Source: a virus
Virus record (IMG/VR): IMGVR_UViG_3300045120_000108
Coordinates: 1-32,610 of that record
Direction: 5' to 3' (one strand)
Length of the DNA stretch: 32,610 nucleotides
Part shown: piece by piece, positions 17,069 through 24,264 of the stretch
Layout of the letters: every line of letters starts with the position of its first letter
Position numbering within the stretch: the stretch's first letter is position 1
Made by a program: the position numbers and the translations under genes
The notes under the pieces: model-generated
Seen by the model: the letters and a program-made list of their open reading frames with translations, nothing else
Databases searched by the model: none
What the model was told of the DNA's origin: nothing

Positions 17069-18650
17069 CTGTTTTCACCTCCTGTGGATTGTTTAGATCG
17101 AATGTTAAGTGTGTCGTTCTAAGTAAGTTGAATGTTTTCTTTTCGGTAAACCGTGCCTTGAGGAGATCAAGCTCAAGACCAATCCTTCCTTCTTCGTGCC
17201 ATAAAGACATAACTGTTTCTGAATTTTTAGCAAAGATGAAGGAGCCATATAAGTCTCCGAGTTTACGTGGTTTCTTATTCGTATCCGAGGCTTTGCGGTT
17301 GTGGTGAATAGCGATAATTGCAACATTATGCACCTTTCTAATCTTCTTCATCCACTTCATTATAGTTCTAGATTCAGTTTCAGTTAAGTCATCTGTGGCT
17401 AATTCTGAAATGGAATCTATGATGAGTACATCTGGTTGTATCTTGATTAATGTCTTTTCAAAGCCTCTCATATCTGAGTCTATATCAGGGCTTACAATAT
17501 ACATATTTGCATTCCAAAGACCATGTTCTTTAAAAACTTCAGCCTGATGCTTAAATATGTATTTTAGCTCTACAACATCCATCTCCAAGGAAAGATACAT
17601 AACCTTATAAGGACGACTTAGCTTTAAACCGAGAATGGCTAAACCTACAGCCAACCGATAAGCCCAGTCAAAGGTTAATTGAGTCTTTCCCACACCAGGT
17701 TGTCCAGAAAGAATTAACATTCCTGTAGTGTGAAGAAGGTTTGGAATAATCCACTCTAAGTCGTAACTATGTGTAAGAATTTCATTAGGTGAATAGACAC
17801 TAATATAGGATGTACGTTCAACTTTGAATAGAGCAAGCGAGGCAATCTCAGATAACCGTTTAAGTTGATCTTCTCTGCCTACAAACTTCTTGATTCTAGA
17901 GTCTATCTCATATAAACATGAGACTATCTCTAAGCCATTCAAACCTGCTTCTGCAAGCAGATACCCTGTAGCCATTAGAAACTCTGAACGATGAGGATGT
18001 TTTACAACTTCCTTATCTACTTTATAAGTTAGGCTAGGGTCTAGCTTGATACTAGCTCTATCCAACAATATATCGTAGGTATACGCCTCTACAGGTTTCT
18101 CTATGCTAGGAGCAACATCAAATTCTGAGTACTTGTGGGAACCTTCTTGAAACTTTACTAGTTTTGTTGGGACGGTGTGTTTGTAGTTTATGGTGTTTGG
18201 GGGACGTAATACCTGAGTGATATCCCAACCTGATGAGTCCGCTTCTAAGTAGTATGTTAATCGTCGGTTGGTATCCTCGGACAATTCCGTAGATAACGAT
18301 TCCGTTTTCCAATAACAATGTACGTGTTGCGAATTGCTGGTTTGAACGATGACGTTCGGTTCGGATAGCTTGCCCCATTTGATACTTTCTTGTCCGTCGA
18401 ATTCAACCCAAACAACATTGGAGTGTAGGATAGCTTCTTTAGAAACTTTCTTTTCTCTATACAAAGCGGGACCAATGTATACATCACTTTCTAAACTATT
18501 GGTTATGATCCAATCAAGTAATTCAGGTCTTTCTATAGGCCAATTGAAGAATTTCTGTTTCCAGGTTTGGTCTGGTTTCTTAATAGGCGCATAGACATAC
18601 CCTACATCTTCTTCAAATAGGAAATCCAGATACTTCTGTAGGTCTGTCAT
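17010..18650 (-). CDS. Primase-helicase fusion (AEP primase + RecA-fold ATPase)
   Basis: A 546-residue protein combining primer synthesis and DNA unwinding at the fork. Residues 1-170 look like an archaeo-eukaryotic primase (PrimPol-type): acidic motif VVWVEFDG (Glu83, Asp85), SQHVHCYW (the S-x-H motif, Ser107/His109) and ITQVLRPPNTINYK, the third motif seen in RepB-like primases. Residues 300-500 are a RepA/DnaB-like ATPase with Walker A SGQPGVGKTQ (Lys322) and Walker B PDVLIIDSISE (Asp412), then AIIAIHHNRK. It lies next to DNA polymerase with a 59-base overlap, forming the core replisome. AGGGA precedes the ATG. A hairpin terminator separates it from the ssDNA-binding gene upstream. Confidence 0.85.
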   Translation of the reverse strand: MTDLQKYLDFLFEEDVGYVYAPIKKPDQTWKQKFFNWPIERPELLDWIITNSLESDVYIGPALYREKKVSKEAILHSNVVWVEFDGQESIKWGKLSEPNVIVQTSNSQHVHCYWKTESLSTELSEDTNRRLTYYLEADSSGWDITQVLRPPNTINYKHTVPTKLVKFQEGSHKYSEFDVAPSIEKPVEAYTYDILLDRASIKLDPSLTYKVDKEVVKHPHRSEFLMATGYLLAEAGLNGLEIVSCLYEIDSRIKKFVGREDQLKRLSEIASLALFKVERTSYISVYSPNEILTHSYDLEWIIPNLLHTTGMLILSGQPGVGKTQLTFDWAYRLAVGLAILGLKLSRPYKVMYLSLEMDVVELKYIFKHQAEVFKEHGLWNANMYIVSPDIDSDMRGFEKTLIKIQPDVLIIDSISELATDDLTETESRTIMKWMKKIRKVHNVAIIAIHHNRKASDTNKKPRKLGDLYGSFIFAKNSETVMSLWHEEGRIGLELDLLKARFTEKKTFNLLRTTHLTFDLNNPQEVKTDVSIELGKPGPDSVTFSFD

Positions 18651-18669
18651 AGATTATCCCTAGAAATGG

Positions 18670-18707
18670 AAAAGGGAGGAGAGCCATTTAAGACTCTCCT
18701 CCCTTTT
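18670..18707 (-). terminator. Bidirectional hairpin terminator after the ssDNA-binding gene
   Basis: AAAAGGGAGGAGAG (18670-18683) and CTCTCCTCCCTTTT (18694-18707) form a perfect 14-bp stem with a 10-base loop. It starts 2 bases after the stop of the ssDNA-binding gene and ends 20 bases before the primase-helicase start. The A4/T4 ends make it able to act in either direction. It probably lowers transcription of the replisome genes relative to the recombination genes. Confidence 0.8.
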
Positions 18708-18709
18708 AG

Positions 18710-19141
18710 TTATGCTACAGGTTCAAAGACGTTTACAACGTTTTGCATTTTGGTAGAGCCATCTTCATTCACAGCCCCATCATTTCGAGGTTGTGTAGTA
18801 ACATGGCCAATTACTTTCCTACCAAACAAGTCTTTCGGATCAAGAGAAATTGATCCAGAAAGAGAAGTGTCATAAACAGCTTCGAGGAATTCCCGAAGAT
18901 AGGCCATTGCAAGTTCACTTTCCTTATCCAAGTAAAGGTACTTCCAAATGGTCTTTTTCTCATCTTCAACCAACTTGAAGGTAATTTTCAGAGAAGGCTT
19001 CTTATCTGCCTTCTTACTAGGTGCAACCTCTGCATCAGCAATGATGAGAAGATACTCTCCGTCATCGACGGGAGTATACATTTCTTCGAGTATTTCTGCA
19101 CTCGATCGGGTGGAATCACCCGAAAAGTCGAGGTCAATCAT
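18710..19141 (-). CDS. ssDNA-binding protein, DUF669-like
   Basis: A 143-residue acidic protein matching the pattern of DUF669 proteins, which serve phages as single-stranded DNA-binding proteins. After an acidic N-terminus (MIDLDFSGDSTRSSAEILEE) comes an OB-like beta domain: GEYLLIIADAEVAPSKKADK, PSLKITFKLVEDEKKTIWKY, a helix AYLREFLEAVYD, and KDLFGRKVIGHVTTQPRNDG. It lies directly downstream of the Sak4-like recombinase, its usual partner, and ahead of a strong terminator. Predicted to coat ssDNA and to help annealing and replication. Confidence 0.8.
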   Translation of the reverse strand: MIDLDFSGDSTRSSAEILEEMYTPVDDGEYLLIIADAEVAPSKKADKKPSLKITFKLVEDEKKTIWKYLYLDKESELAMAYLREFLEAVYDTSLSGSISLDPKDLFGRKVIGHVTTQPRNDGAVNEDGSTKMQNVVNVFEPVA

Positions 19142-19151
19142 TTCAACTCCT

Positions 19152-19868
19152 TTATGTTAGGAAGATTGTTTTAAAGTCTGGATTTTTGATTGTGGTTTCT
19201 TGTATATTCAATCGGTTCTTGGCTTCAATTTTTTGGTATGGGTTAATGGTAAGTTTCCTCTCTCTTTCTCCTCGTATGTTAGTATCGACTTCGAGGTAAG
19301 CCGCGACATTTATAAGTCCCATTACACTCTTCTTCAAAGTAGGAGTAATATCGGGTGTGATTCTGATAACTTCCTGAGTTTTCATATCAACATCAATTCT
19401 CTCGTGAGCGATGATGATTACATGAATGGGAGCTTTCTGTAGGAACATGAACATTTCGTCAATCTTGTTTGTAGAGATTCTATAATCTCCCCATAGTGGA
19501 AGATAAGGATCTCGTTTAAATTGTCCAGGCTTACCTGGAATCTGAGCATCTTTTCTAAGATCAGATTGAATCTGGTCATCTTGTGCTCTACCAATTGTAT
19601 CTATAACAATGGTTTCGTAAGCCTGTTTCTTAACTACTTCCTTAGAGAATTCAAACATTTCCTCTAGAGAGGTAGGTACAAAGATTGGCATATGTTCAAA
19701 GTCTGGAATTCTACGAAAAGTTTCTGCTGAACGTTCTGTATCTACCCATACGGGATTAGGTGCATTAGCGGCAAATCTTGTTTTACCAGCACCATAACGT
19801 CCATACAGAAGTAACTTTATGTAGTAATCCGTATCACGGATTTCCTGTATTCTATCAAGTAGTCCCAT
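19152..19868 (-). CDS. Sak4-like RecA-family recombinase ATPase
   Basis: A 238-residue single-domain RecA-type ATPase of the AAA_24/Sak4 group, used by phages for single-strand annealing and recombination-dependent replication. Walker A is LLLYGRYGAGKTRFA (about residues 20-34), Walker B is ETIVIDTIGRAQDD (about 84-97), and IHVIIIAHERID (about 148-159) carries the conserved sensor segment. KKSVMGLINVAAYLEV near 178-193 is typical of Sak4. Length matches the family. Context: Cas4-like nuclease upstream and DUF669-like ssDNA-binding protein downstream, the same set found in other phages. An HNH gene sits between it and the nuclease, overlapping its start by 14 bases. Confidence 0.87.
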   Translation of the reverse strand: MGLLDRIQEIRDTDYYIKLLLYGRYGAGKTRFAANAPNPVWVDTERSAETFRRIPDFEHMPIFVPTSLEEMFEFSKEVVKKQAYETIVIDTIGRAQDDQIQSDLRKDAQIPGKPGQFKRDPYLPLWGDYRISTNKIDEMFMFLQKAPIHVIIIAHERIDVDMKTQEVIRITPDITPTLKKSVMGLINVAAYLEVDTNIRGERERKLTINPYQKIEAKNRLNIQETTIKNPDFKTIFLT

Positions 19869-20262
19869 TAAGAATCCGATCTATAGTAGATAGCGAACAG
19901 TTAAATTCTTTAGTTAGGTACAGTCTAGATACATTATCGTAATGGTATAGATCTTGTATTTTTTCAATCTCCTCTTCTGTTAGTTTAGAGTTCGGGTTAT
20001 TAATTCCTTTGTTTGTTCTTCTACCTTTAGTGTAACAGTCTAGCATATTGTCTGAGTGTGATCCAAGGATCAAATGTGTTTCTTCTATACATCCAGGTGT
20101 ATCACAAGTATGCATGACTTCTTCACCAGGTTTAAATATGTAGTTATTATGAGTCTTGGAATATACATACCTATGCTCATAATTATGTCCCCATACATCT
20201 TTTGCTAACCTGGAATAGCCATTTTCATCTTTATGTCTCCATGATATTAGACACGTTTTCAA
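19855..20262 (-). CDS. HNH homing-type endonuclease
   Basis: An HNH nuclease of the free-standing homing type. The core reads EHRYVYSKTHNN, GEEVMHTCDTPGC, THLILGSHSDNML: conserved HR, the H-C-D pair, the second Cys and the DN end. The C-terminal 45 residues (KLTEEEIEKIQDLYH and TKEFNCSLSTIDRILNG) are a helix-turn-helix DNA-binding module as in many homing nucleases. I prefer a TTG start at 20262, because GGGGAG sits 7 bases upstream and the product then begins just before the conserved core; ATG codons at 20277, 20295, 20313 or 20331 would lengthen it. It overlaps both neighbours, suggesting insertion into a compact operon. Confidence 0.83.
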   Translation of the reverse strand: MKTCLISWRHKDENGYSRLAKDVWGHNYEHRYVYSKTHNNYIFKPGEEVMHTCDTPGCIEETHLILGSHSDNMLDCYTKGRRTNKGINNPNSKLTEEEIEKIQDLYHYDNVSRLYLTKEFNCSLSTIDRILNGTT

Positions 20263-20428
20263 TATCTTTCTCCCCATAAGTCCAGTAGGCTTCATGGATA
20301 ATAAATCGGCCATTTTCACCAATATATTCACTAACTCTATGAAAGCCTTGTTGATCTATGACTTCTAATTCTTGAGAAGAACCGTCCTCATAGGTTAATA
20401 AAATTGACTTCAAATTTCGAGTCGTCAT
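20231..20428 (-). CDS. Small unknown protein, 65 residues
   Basis: Start ATG at 20428 yields a 65-residue protein with a neat beta pattern: KSILLTYEDGSSQELEVIDQ, GFHRVSEYIGENGRFIIHEA, YWTYGEKD. Small proteins with HR-x-SEYIGE and HEAYW are common in actinophages; function is unknown. The same frame is open further upstream, but that part lies inside the nuclease gene in another frame and looks like a shadow. It overlaps the Cas4-like gene by 41 bases and the HNH gene downstream. Confidence 0.7.
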   Translation of the reverse strand: MTTRNLKSILLTYEDGSSQELEVIDQQGFHRVSEYIGENGRFIIHEAYWTYGEKDIENVSNIMET

Positions 20429-21329
20429 TGGTGTGTTCACTGGTCTTTGAGTTCTGGCTTGAAAGTCTAGTACTACCTGGCTCATGTGCTTCCTTTGTCC
20501 TAAAGTGAAGTGACTTAATCCTTTGAACATTTGTTCCACGAGTTTCAGCGTGACATAGTTCAAAGAACTGGCAGTTTGGACAGGTAGGACTGTAGTTCTT
20601 GTGCGGCTCTGTGTCAAGTATTTTATCAATCTTCTGTAATATGTTCAACTTGATTACAGATAACCCTACAGGTGTGTGTCGATATCTATGCAAGGCAAAC
20701 AACGAATCAATCGGTGGTTGCTTCTTCTTGTGTAGATACGAGTTAATGAAACTGATCTCAATATCTGGAATATCGTTAGATACCGAATAATGACCCAGTT
20801 GATCGTCCAACATTACTGAGTTGCTTGAATGTGTTTTAGCATTTGCTCCAGTCTTATGGTCTCGAATACGAGGAGTTCCTGATCTATCCCTGTAGATTAG
20901 ATCAATGATTCCATGAAGATCAACTTCATGACCATGCGGCGTAGTTACGGTTGTAGTGAATTCCTTTTCTACTTCAAGTACTTCAATTCCTTTGTCAATT
21001 TGTGCTGACTGATGCCTAAAGAAAACCAAGAGCCGAGGCCATACTAAGGAGACTAATTCGATATTGTCGAAGTCTGCCTGTAGCAAATCGTTCTTAACTC
21101 TTGACTCCATTGCCTTGATTAGGAAATCAGAACCGGCGGTATGTCCACCAAGTTTAAGGATGTTATAATACACATGCATTAGTTCGTGTGCATAATTTCC
21201 AAAATCAAAGTGTTTTCCAGTTCTCTCTGTTCTCTGAATGCCCTCCGTATATGAATAGTGATGTTCTTGAGGACAGTGGTCATAAACTCTTAATTGCGAC
21301 GGTGAAAACGTCCTATTAGCTGTCGTCAT
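20388..21329 (-). CDS. Cas4/RecB-like PD-(D/E)XK nuclease with Fe-S cluster
   Basis: A roughly 313-residue exonuclease of the Cas4/AddB type. With numbering from the ATG at 21335: Cys21 (VYDHCPQEHH), GNYAHELMH with His50, IIDLIYRD with Asp145, and IRDHKTG with Asp159 and Lys161 form the nuclease centre; Cys252, Cys255 and Cys261 in CPNCQFFELC complete a four-cysteine [4Fe-4S] site with Cys21. I place the start at the second ATG (21329), about 8 bases behind AGGG. It lies in the recombination set with Sak4 and the ssDNA-binding protein, so resection of DNA ends for annealing is likely. The last 50 residues are polar and probably disordered. No Cas1/Cas2 is nearby, so a CRISPR role is unlikely. 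Confidence 0.85.
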   Translation of the reverse strand: MTTANRTFSPSQLRVYDHCPQEHHYSYTEGIQRTERTGKHFDFGNYAHELMHVYYNILKLGGHTAGSDFLIKAMESRVKNDLLQADFDNIELVSLVWPRLLVFFRHQSAQIDKGIEVLEVEKEFTTTVTTPHGHEVDLHGIIDLIYRDRSGTPRIRDHKTGANAKTHSSNSVMLDDQLGHYSVSNDIPDIEISFINSYLHKKKQPPIDSLFALHRYRHTPVGLSVIKLNILQKIDKILDTEPHKNYSPTCPNCQFFELCHAETRGTNVQRIKSLHFRTKEAHEPGSTRLSSQNSKTSEHTNDDSKFEVNFINL

Positions 21330-21591
21330 CTTCATACCCTATGGCTTCTAACCAATTAAGAAACAACTCTCCAGCTTCATCTCTAACTTCATGGTTGTAA
21401 TCCTCAGGACCACCAATCATAAATTTGAATGTGGAGTTATACTGATCCGTAATTTTAAGTAGCCAAACAGTTTCTGTACCATCCTCAACTAGTCTAGACA
21501 ATGAACCAAAATCTACAGTCTTAACCCTGCTTGTTAGTTGTAATTGTATAGATTTCTCCGAGGACAATTCGGAACCATCTCCCAAGTTCAT
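21316..21591 (-). CDS. Unknown acidic protein, 91 residues
   Basis: I place the start at ATG 21591, behind AGG, giving MNLGDGSELSSEKSIQLQ at the N-terminus. The rest reads as a small beta-alpha protein with VWLLKITDQYNSTFKFMIGG and an acidic end (LFLNWLEAIGYEDDDS). It overlaps the upstream gene by 71 bases and the Cas4-like gene by about 14. The long overlap makes the exact start uncertain. No function recognised. Confidence 0.6.
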   Translation of the reverse strand: MNLGDGSELSSEKSIQLQLTSRVKTVDFGSLSRLVEDGTETVWLLKITDQYNSTFKFMIGGPEDYNHEVRDEAGELFLNWLEAIGYEDDDS

Positions 21592-21796
21592 AATACCTAT
21601 CTGCGGAGAATGACTCGATAATGTATCCGAGTTGTTCGAGCGATTGATTCTTCCTAAAATACGTTGCCAATTCATCTAAGCTCATTTCGTCTAGGTTTAG
21701 TACCCTTACTGTAGGGTCTTTTCTGATTGTCTTTTCAATTGCCTTATTCATCTCAATTCTGAGAACTTCAGATATATCGAAGTCCGCCGCCATCAT
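21521..21796 (-). CDS. Unknown helical protein, 91 residues
   Basis: Begins at ATG 21796 with an excellent ribosome site (AAGGAGG, spacing 7). The protein is charged and helical: SEVLRIEMNKAIEKTIRK, DEMSLDELATYFRKNQSLEQ and YYELGRWFRIVLGEI. It overlaps the genes on both sides. No motif recognised; possibly a regulator or a small inhibitor, but that is a guess. Confidence 0.65.
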   Translation of the reverse strand: MMAADFDISEVLRIEMNKAIEKTIRKDPTVRVLNLDEMSLDELATYFRKNQSLEQLGYIIESFSADRYYELGRWFRIVLGEIYTITTNKQG

Positions 21797-22016
21797 TTTG
21801 TTCCTCCTTCATTCTTAGGTAATCTTCGTATGTAAATGGACAAGGGATTCTCATGTAAGGTAGAGTTACTGGTACAAAGAAATCTTCATCTCCAAACCAT
21901 TGCCCAAAACAATTTACTGTATCACAAGCATGGGGATCCATTTCCGAATGTCCCTTAGGGAGTAGGCACACACACTCAAATAAAGTAGCGCCGCAAATGA
22001 CATATTCTTCCATCAC
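21768..22016 (-). CDS. Small Cys/His-rich protein, possible zinc binder
   Basis: An 82-residue protein with CGATLFECVCLLPKGHSEMD followed by PHACDTVNC, so Cys and His residues cluster in the first 36 positions. Similar C-x-PKGH-x-H patterns are frequent in small actinophage proteins and probably bind zinc. The start overlaps the exonuclease stop (ATGA, 22013-22016). Function unknown. Confidence 0.65.
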   Translation of the reverse strand: MMEEYVICGATLFECVCLLPKGHSEMDPHACDTVNCFGQWFGDEDFFVPVTLPYMRIPCPFTYEDYLRMKEEQNDGGGLRYI

Positions 22017-22582
22017 TCCCTTTCATAATCTAGTAGTTGGCTAAACACTCTAGCTTGAGCAATTGCATCACTTAAAGCATCATGCGGAAACTCTGGTTTA
22101 TCTTGCATCCATTCTGGAAAATCATCATGGCCAGCACCAAAGTCTTTACCTAATTTTCCACAAGCATATGACTTAATGTCAATAGTCCTGTAGTTAAAAG
22201 GATTCTTCAACCAAGCATTCTTGAATAGAAGTTGAATGAAAGGATAATCATAAGATGCAGGCCAAGCTACAAAGAAAAGCTCATCTTCTAATTCAGTGAG
22301 CCAAGTGTGAAAGTCCTCAGCTACATTCAATATCTCAGTCCTGTAGGGAATGATTGCTGAAGCTTTACTATTCAATCTCATCATTGCATCTGCTTGATCT
22401 TCGTGTGTCCACCAATCGTGAGTATCAGGTTCCCATTGAACACCTGGAGTTTCTGTTCCCGCAATTATTCTATGAAAGCAATCACCAGGATCATCTACAA
22501 TACACGCTCCTACAGAAAGTAGCGAATAAAGATTTGGTACTAGAGATGCAGCTTCCACATCTACTGATATGTATATTGTCAT
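22013..22582 (-). CDS. DnaQ-like DEDDh 3'-5' exonuclease
   Basis: A 189-residue RNase H-fold exonuclease. All catalytic positions are visible: Asp8 and Glu10 in ISVDVEAAS, Asp112 in WPASYDYPF, and His167 with Asp172 in FPHDALSDAIAQ. WDWWTHEDQA-like text at 56-64 (HDWWTHEDQ) is typical of this group. It would trim 3' ends of DNA or RNA; the DNA polymerase has its own proofreading domain, so a role in repair, recombination or host nucleic-acid turnover is likely. It overlaps the MazG-like gene and the small Cys-rich gene by 4 bases each. Confidence 0.87.
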   Translation of the reverse strand: MTIYISVDVEAASLVPNLYSLLSVGACIVDDPGDCFHRIIAGTETPGVQWEPDTHDWWTHEDQADAMMRLNSKASAIIPYRTEILNVAEDFHTWLTELEDELFFVAWPASYDYPFIQLLFKNAWLKNPFNYRTIDIKSYACGKLGKDFGAGHDDFPEWMQDKPEFPHDALSDAIAQARVFSQLLDYERE

Positions 22583-22923
22583 AAAATCTTACCTCCATGT
22601 TTTGTTGGACGTGTCCAATTGAATTTCATTTTTCTATCAAATTCTGATTCTAAATCTATATTATACCGATGACAAGTGTCTAAAAGTCTAATTAAGATAT
22701 CAGCAGCTTCACTTCCAATACCCTCCGGCTTTGGACGATATTCATTACTAGCATGTGGTACTGCTGTAGCATCATTTACACCATATACTCTATAAGCTTC
22801 AAGCATCTCACTTACTTCCGAATGGAGTAACGCCATATCATCACCAAAAGAACGGCTATCATCAAACCATCCTTTGTCTACATTTAACGCATAAACTTCT
22901 TTTCTTAGATCATCTAATTTCAT
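22579..22923 (-). CDS. MazG-like nucleotide pyrophosphohydrolase
   Basis: A 114-residue single-domain protein of the all-alpha NTP pyrophosphatase superfamily. The metal-binding pattern is MALLHSEVSEMLEAYR (E-x-x-E-like acids on one helix, near 30-45) and GSEAADILIRLLDTCH (E and D on a second helix, near 69-84). Such phage enzymes hydrolyse nucleoside triphosphates or alarmones and may clean the nucleotide pool or keep the host in a growing state. Its start is only 2 bases from the lysin stop upstream. Confidence 0.85.
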   Translation of the reverse strand: MKLDDLRKEVYALNVDKGWFDDSRSFGDDMALLHSEVSEMLEAYRVYGVNDATAVPHASNEYRPKPEGIGSEAADILIRLLDTCHRYNIDLESEFDRKMKFNWTRPTKHGGKIL

Positions 22924-22924
22924 T

Positions 22925-23380
22925 TTATAACCTCCAAGGTTGTAATCCGTCTATGTCGTATGCTACTTTAACTGCACATGCTTGCTTAAATTTTTGGCTA
23001 TCAGAAAGGCCATAAATTGATTCAACTCCTGAAATTCCGCATACGTTAATGAGGGCATTTCGGTAGCTGGAGTTAGACGAAAGCCAAAGTGATATGTAGA
23101 CCTGCCAGTAGCCATAGCAACAGAATGTTCTGACGTCATTTCGACAGTTAGATTCACGCCAGCCAAGTCCATTGAATGTCTCTGGGAGTCCAACATAGTT
23201 TTTATACCATTCCATTTCTGCACAACCAGTTAGTCTTTCTGGATTATAAATAACTGGCGGCGGTTGTAAGGGTGTTTCTTGATATTGATTATTTAGTCTA
23301 ACAGCCGAAGCTAAGTTAGAATCTACAGGATGTACTCCTGTAGTAAAGGTTAGTGACAGAGCTATAAGTAATTTAACTAT
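22925..23380 (-). CDS. Secreted lysozyme-like endolysin, apparent AUA start
   Basis: A 151-residue endolysin. From 23380 the frame reads (M)VKLLIALSLTFTTGVHP, a signal-peptide-like segment, then a Pro-rich linker, then a lysozyme-like domain with WRESNCRNDVR (the Glu is the probable acid), FCCYGYWQVYIS, and DSQKFKQACAVKVAYD. Similar short lysozyme-fold lysins with GCCHGYWQ-type motifs are known in actinophages. No ATG, GTG or TTG occurs in frame upstream of the ATG at 23215, which would delete the signal and the linker. ATA at 23380 overlaps the upstream stop as ATAG, in the place of an ATGA coupling, so I take it as the start; CTG at 23359 is an alternative. Secretion through Sec would make it holin-independent or holin-triggered. 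Confidence 0.7.
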   Translation of the reverse strand: MVKLLIALSLTFTTGVHPVDSNLASAVRLNNQYQETPLQPPPVIYNPERLTGCAEMEWYKNYVGLPETFNGLGWRESNCRNDVRTFCCYGYWQVYISLWLSSNSSYRNALINVCGISGVESIYGLSDSQKFKQACAVKVAYDIDGLQPWRL

Positions 23381-23643
23381 GGTCGTTCTGCTTTCAGTTG
23401 TTCAAGCTTATCATCTAGCTTCTCTAGCTGACTTTGAACTTGTACTTGTCTATTAATACAAAATTGTAGAACATCTCTTTGAGCTTTACCAGCCATAGGT
23501 GAGGCAGGCTCTACAGAATAGATACGATCATGAAGTTTACGAAATTCTTCAGCTAATTCTTTAGCCATTTGAATATCTCGCATGACTTCACCTATACGAT
23601 CATCCCAGTATTTACGTTCCTGTTGTAAACTTCTTTCCATCAT
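23377..23643 (-). CDS. Coiled-coil protein, 88 residues
   Basis: Nearly entirely alpha-helical and charged: RKYWDDRIGEVMRDIQMAKE, ELAEEFRKLHDRIYSV, and a C-terminal heptad segment QVQSQLEKLDDKLEQLKAER. AAGGAG lies upstream of tandem ATGs at 23643 and 23640. It directly precedes the lysin and shares ATAG with it. An i-spanin-like or lysis-accessory role is imaginable from position, but there is no membrane segment, so function remains unknown. Confidence 0.7.
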   Translation of the reverse strand: MMERSLQQERKYWDDRIGEVMRDIQMAKELAEEFRKLHDRIYSVEPASPMAGKAQRDVLQFCINRQVQVQSQLEKLDDKLEQLKAERP

Positions 23644-23655
23644 ATGCTTTCTCCT

Positions 23656-24174
23656 TTATCGTTGAATGGTGTGTTTAAGAAATGTAGTGCGAACCCTAGC
23701 ACAATAAGCAGTATTTTCTGGCTCAAGTTTAGTAGAGATTGGTTTAATAATAGGCCAATCACATTCTAATCCGTGAAACTTACTTAGATCACAACCACAA
23801 GCATAGAATAGAATTTTATAAAGTGCTGGTCTAGTAGCCCAATCAGGACAAGCCATAACTTGTGGAATCCAGAGATAGAACATATGCTCTACACCCAGTT
23901 TAGTTTCTGCCCAGATTGTATTTACTTCCTGAATCATCAACTGAGTAAAAGTAAATTCTTCACCAGGCTTAGGAAGACTAGCTAATAAATCTTCTAAAGC
24001 TAGAGAACGTTGTGAAGGAGTTACCTGTAGTTTGAGCTGAGCTAAACGTCGATCAGCAATTGATATAGCAATCTGTCGATCTACAGTATCAGTTCGCTGA
24101 TGTTGAATTAAATTCAATTCCCAATCTCTAAACTCAGATGTTCCTGGTTTATATGGGTTATCACTTATTTTCAT
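23656..24174 (-). CDS. Unknown protein abutting the tRNA-Leu
   Basis: A 172-residue protein starting MKISDNPYKPGTSEFRDWEL at ATG 24174, one base from the tRNA 3' end. Codons further upstream would run through the tRNA and are not coding. Residues 25-70 are helical (RQIAISIADRRLAQLKLQVT). The C-terminal half has YACGCDLSKFHGLECDWP, a Cys pair plus a third Cys. No family recognised. The only ribosome site is the tRNA acceptor strand AGGGGGC. Confidence 0.65.
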   Translation of the reverse strand: MKISDNPYKPGTSEFRDWELNLIQHQRTDTVDRQIAISIADRRLAQLKLQVTPSQRSLALEDLLASLPKPGEEFTFTQLMIQEVNTIWAETKLGVEHMFYLWIPQVMACPDWATRPALYKILFYACGCDLSKFHGLECDWPIIKPISTKLEPENTAYCARVRTTFLKHTIQR

Positions 24175-24175
24175 G

Positions 24176-24257
24176 TGCCCCCTGTGGGACTCGAACCCAT
24201 ATGAATTAAATTCAAAGGAGTTTAAGTCCTTCGCGTCTGCCATTCCGCCAAGAGGGC
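24176..24257 (-). tRNA. tRNA-Leu (anticodon UAA)
   Basis: 82-base class II tRNA. Acceptor arms GCCCTCT and AGGGGGC pair over seven positions (one G-U). The D-arm has GGCGGAATGGCAGACGC, the anticodon arm is AAGGA-CTTAAAC-TCCTT giving anticodon TAA, a long variable arm follows, and the T-arm is TGGGTTCGAGTCCCA. CCA is not encoded. It reads UUA, a codon used by this AT-rich phage. Confidence 0.93.
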
Positions 24258-24264
24258 TATCCAA

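Noticed and set aside
20429-20629. N-terminal extension of the 65-residue gene
   Set aside because: It is encoded inside the nuclease gene in another frame and has no ribosome site; the compact beta pattern begins at ATG 20428.
20388-21335. Cas4-like nuclease as evidence for a CRISPR system
   Set aside because: No Cas1, Cas2, effector or repeat array lies nearby, whereas Sak4-like and ssDNA-binding genes do. Phage Cas4-like enzymes are usual in recombination modules.
22963-23223. 86-codon frame overlapping the lysin on the same strand
   Set aside because: It lies in another frame over the lysozyme-like domain, has no recognisable fold, and the lysin frame carries the conserved residues.
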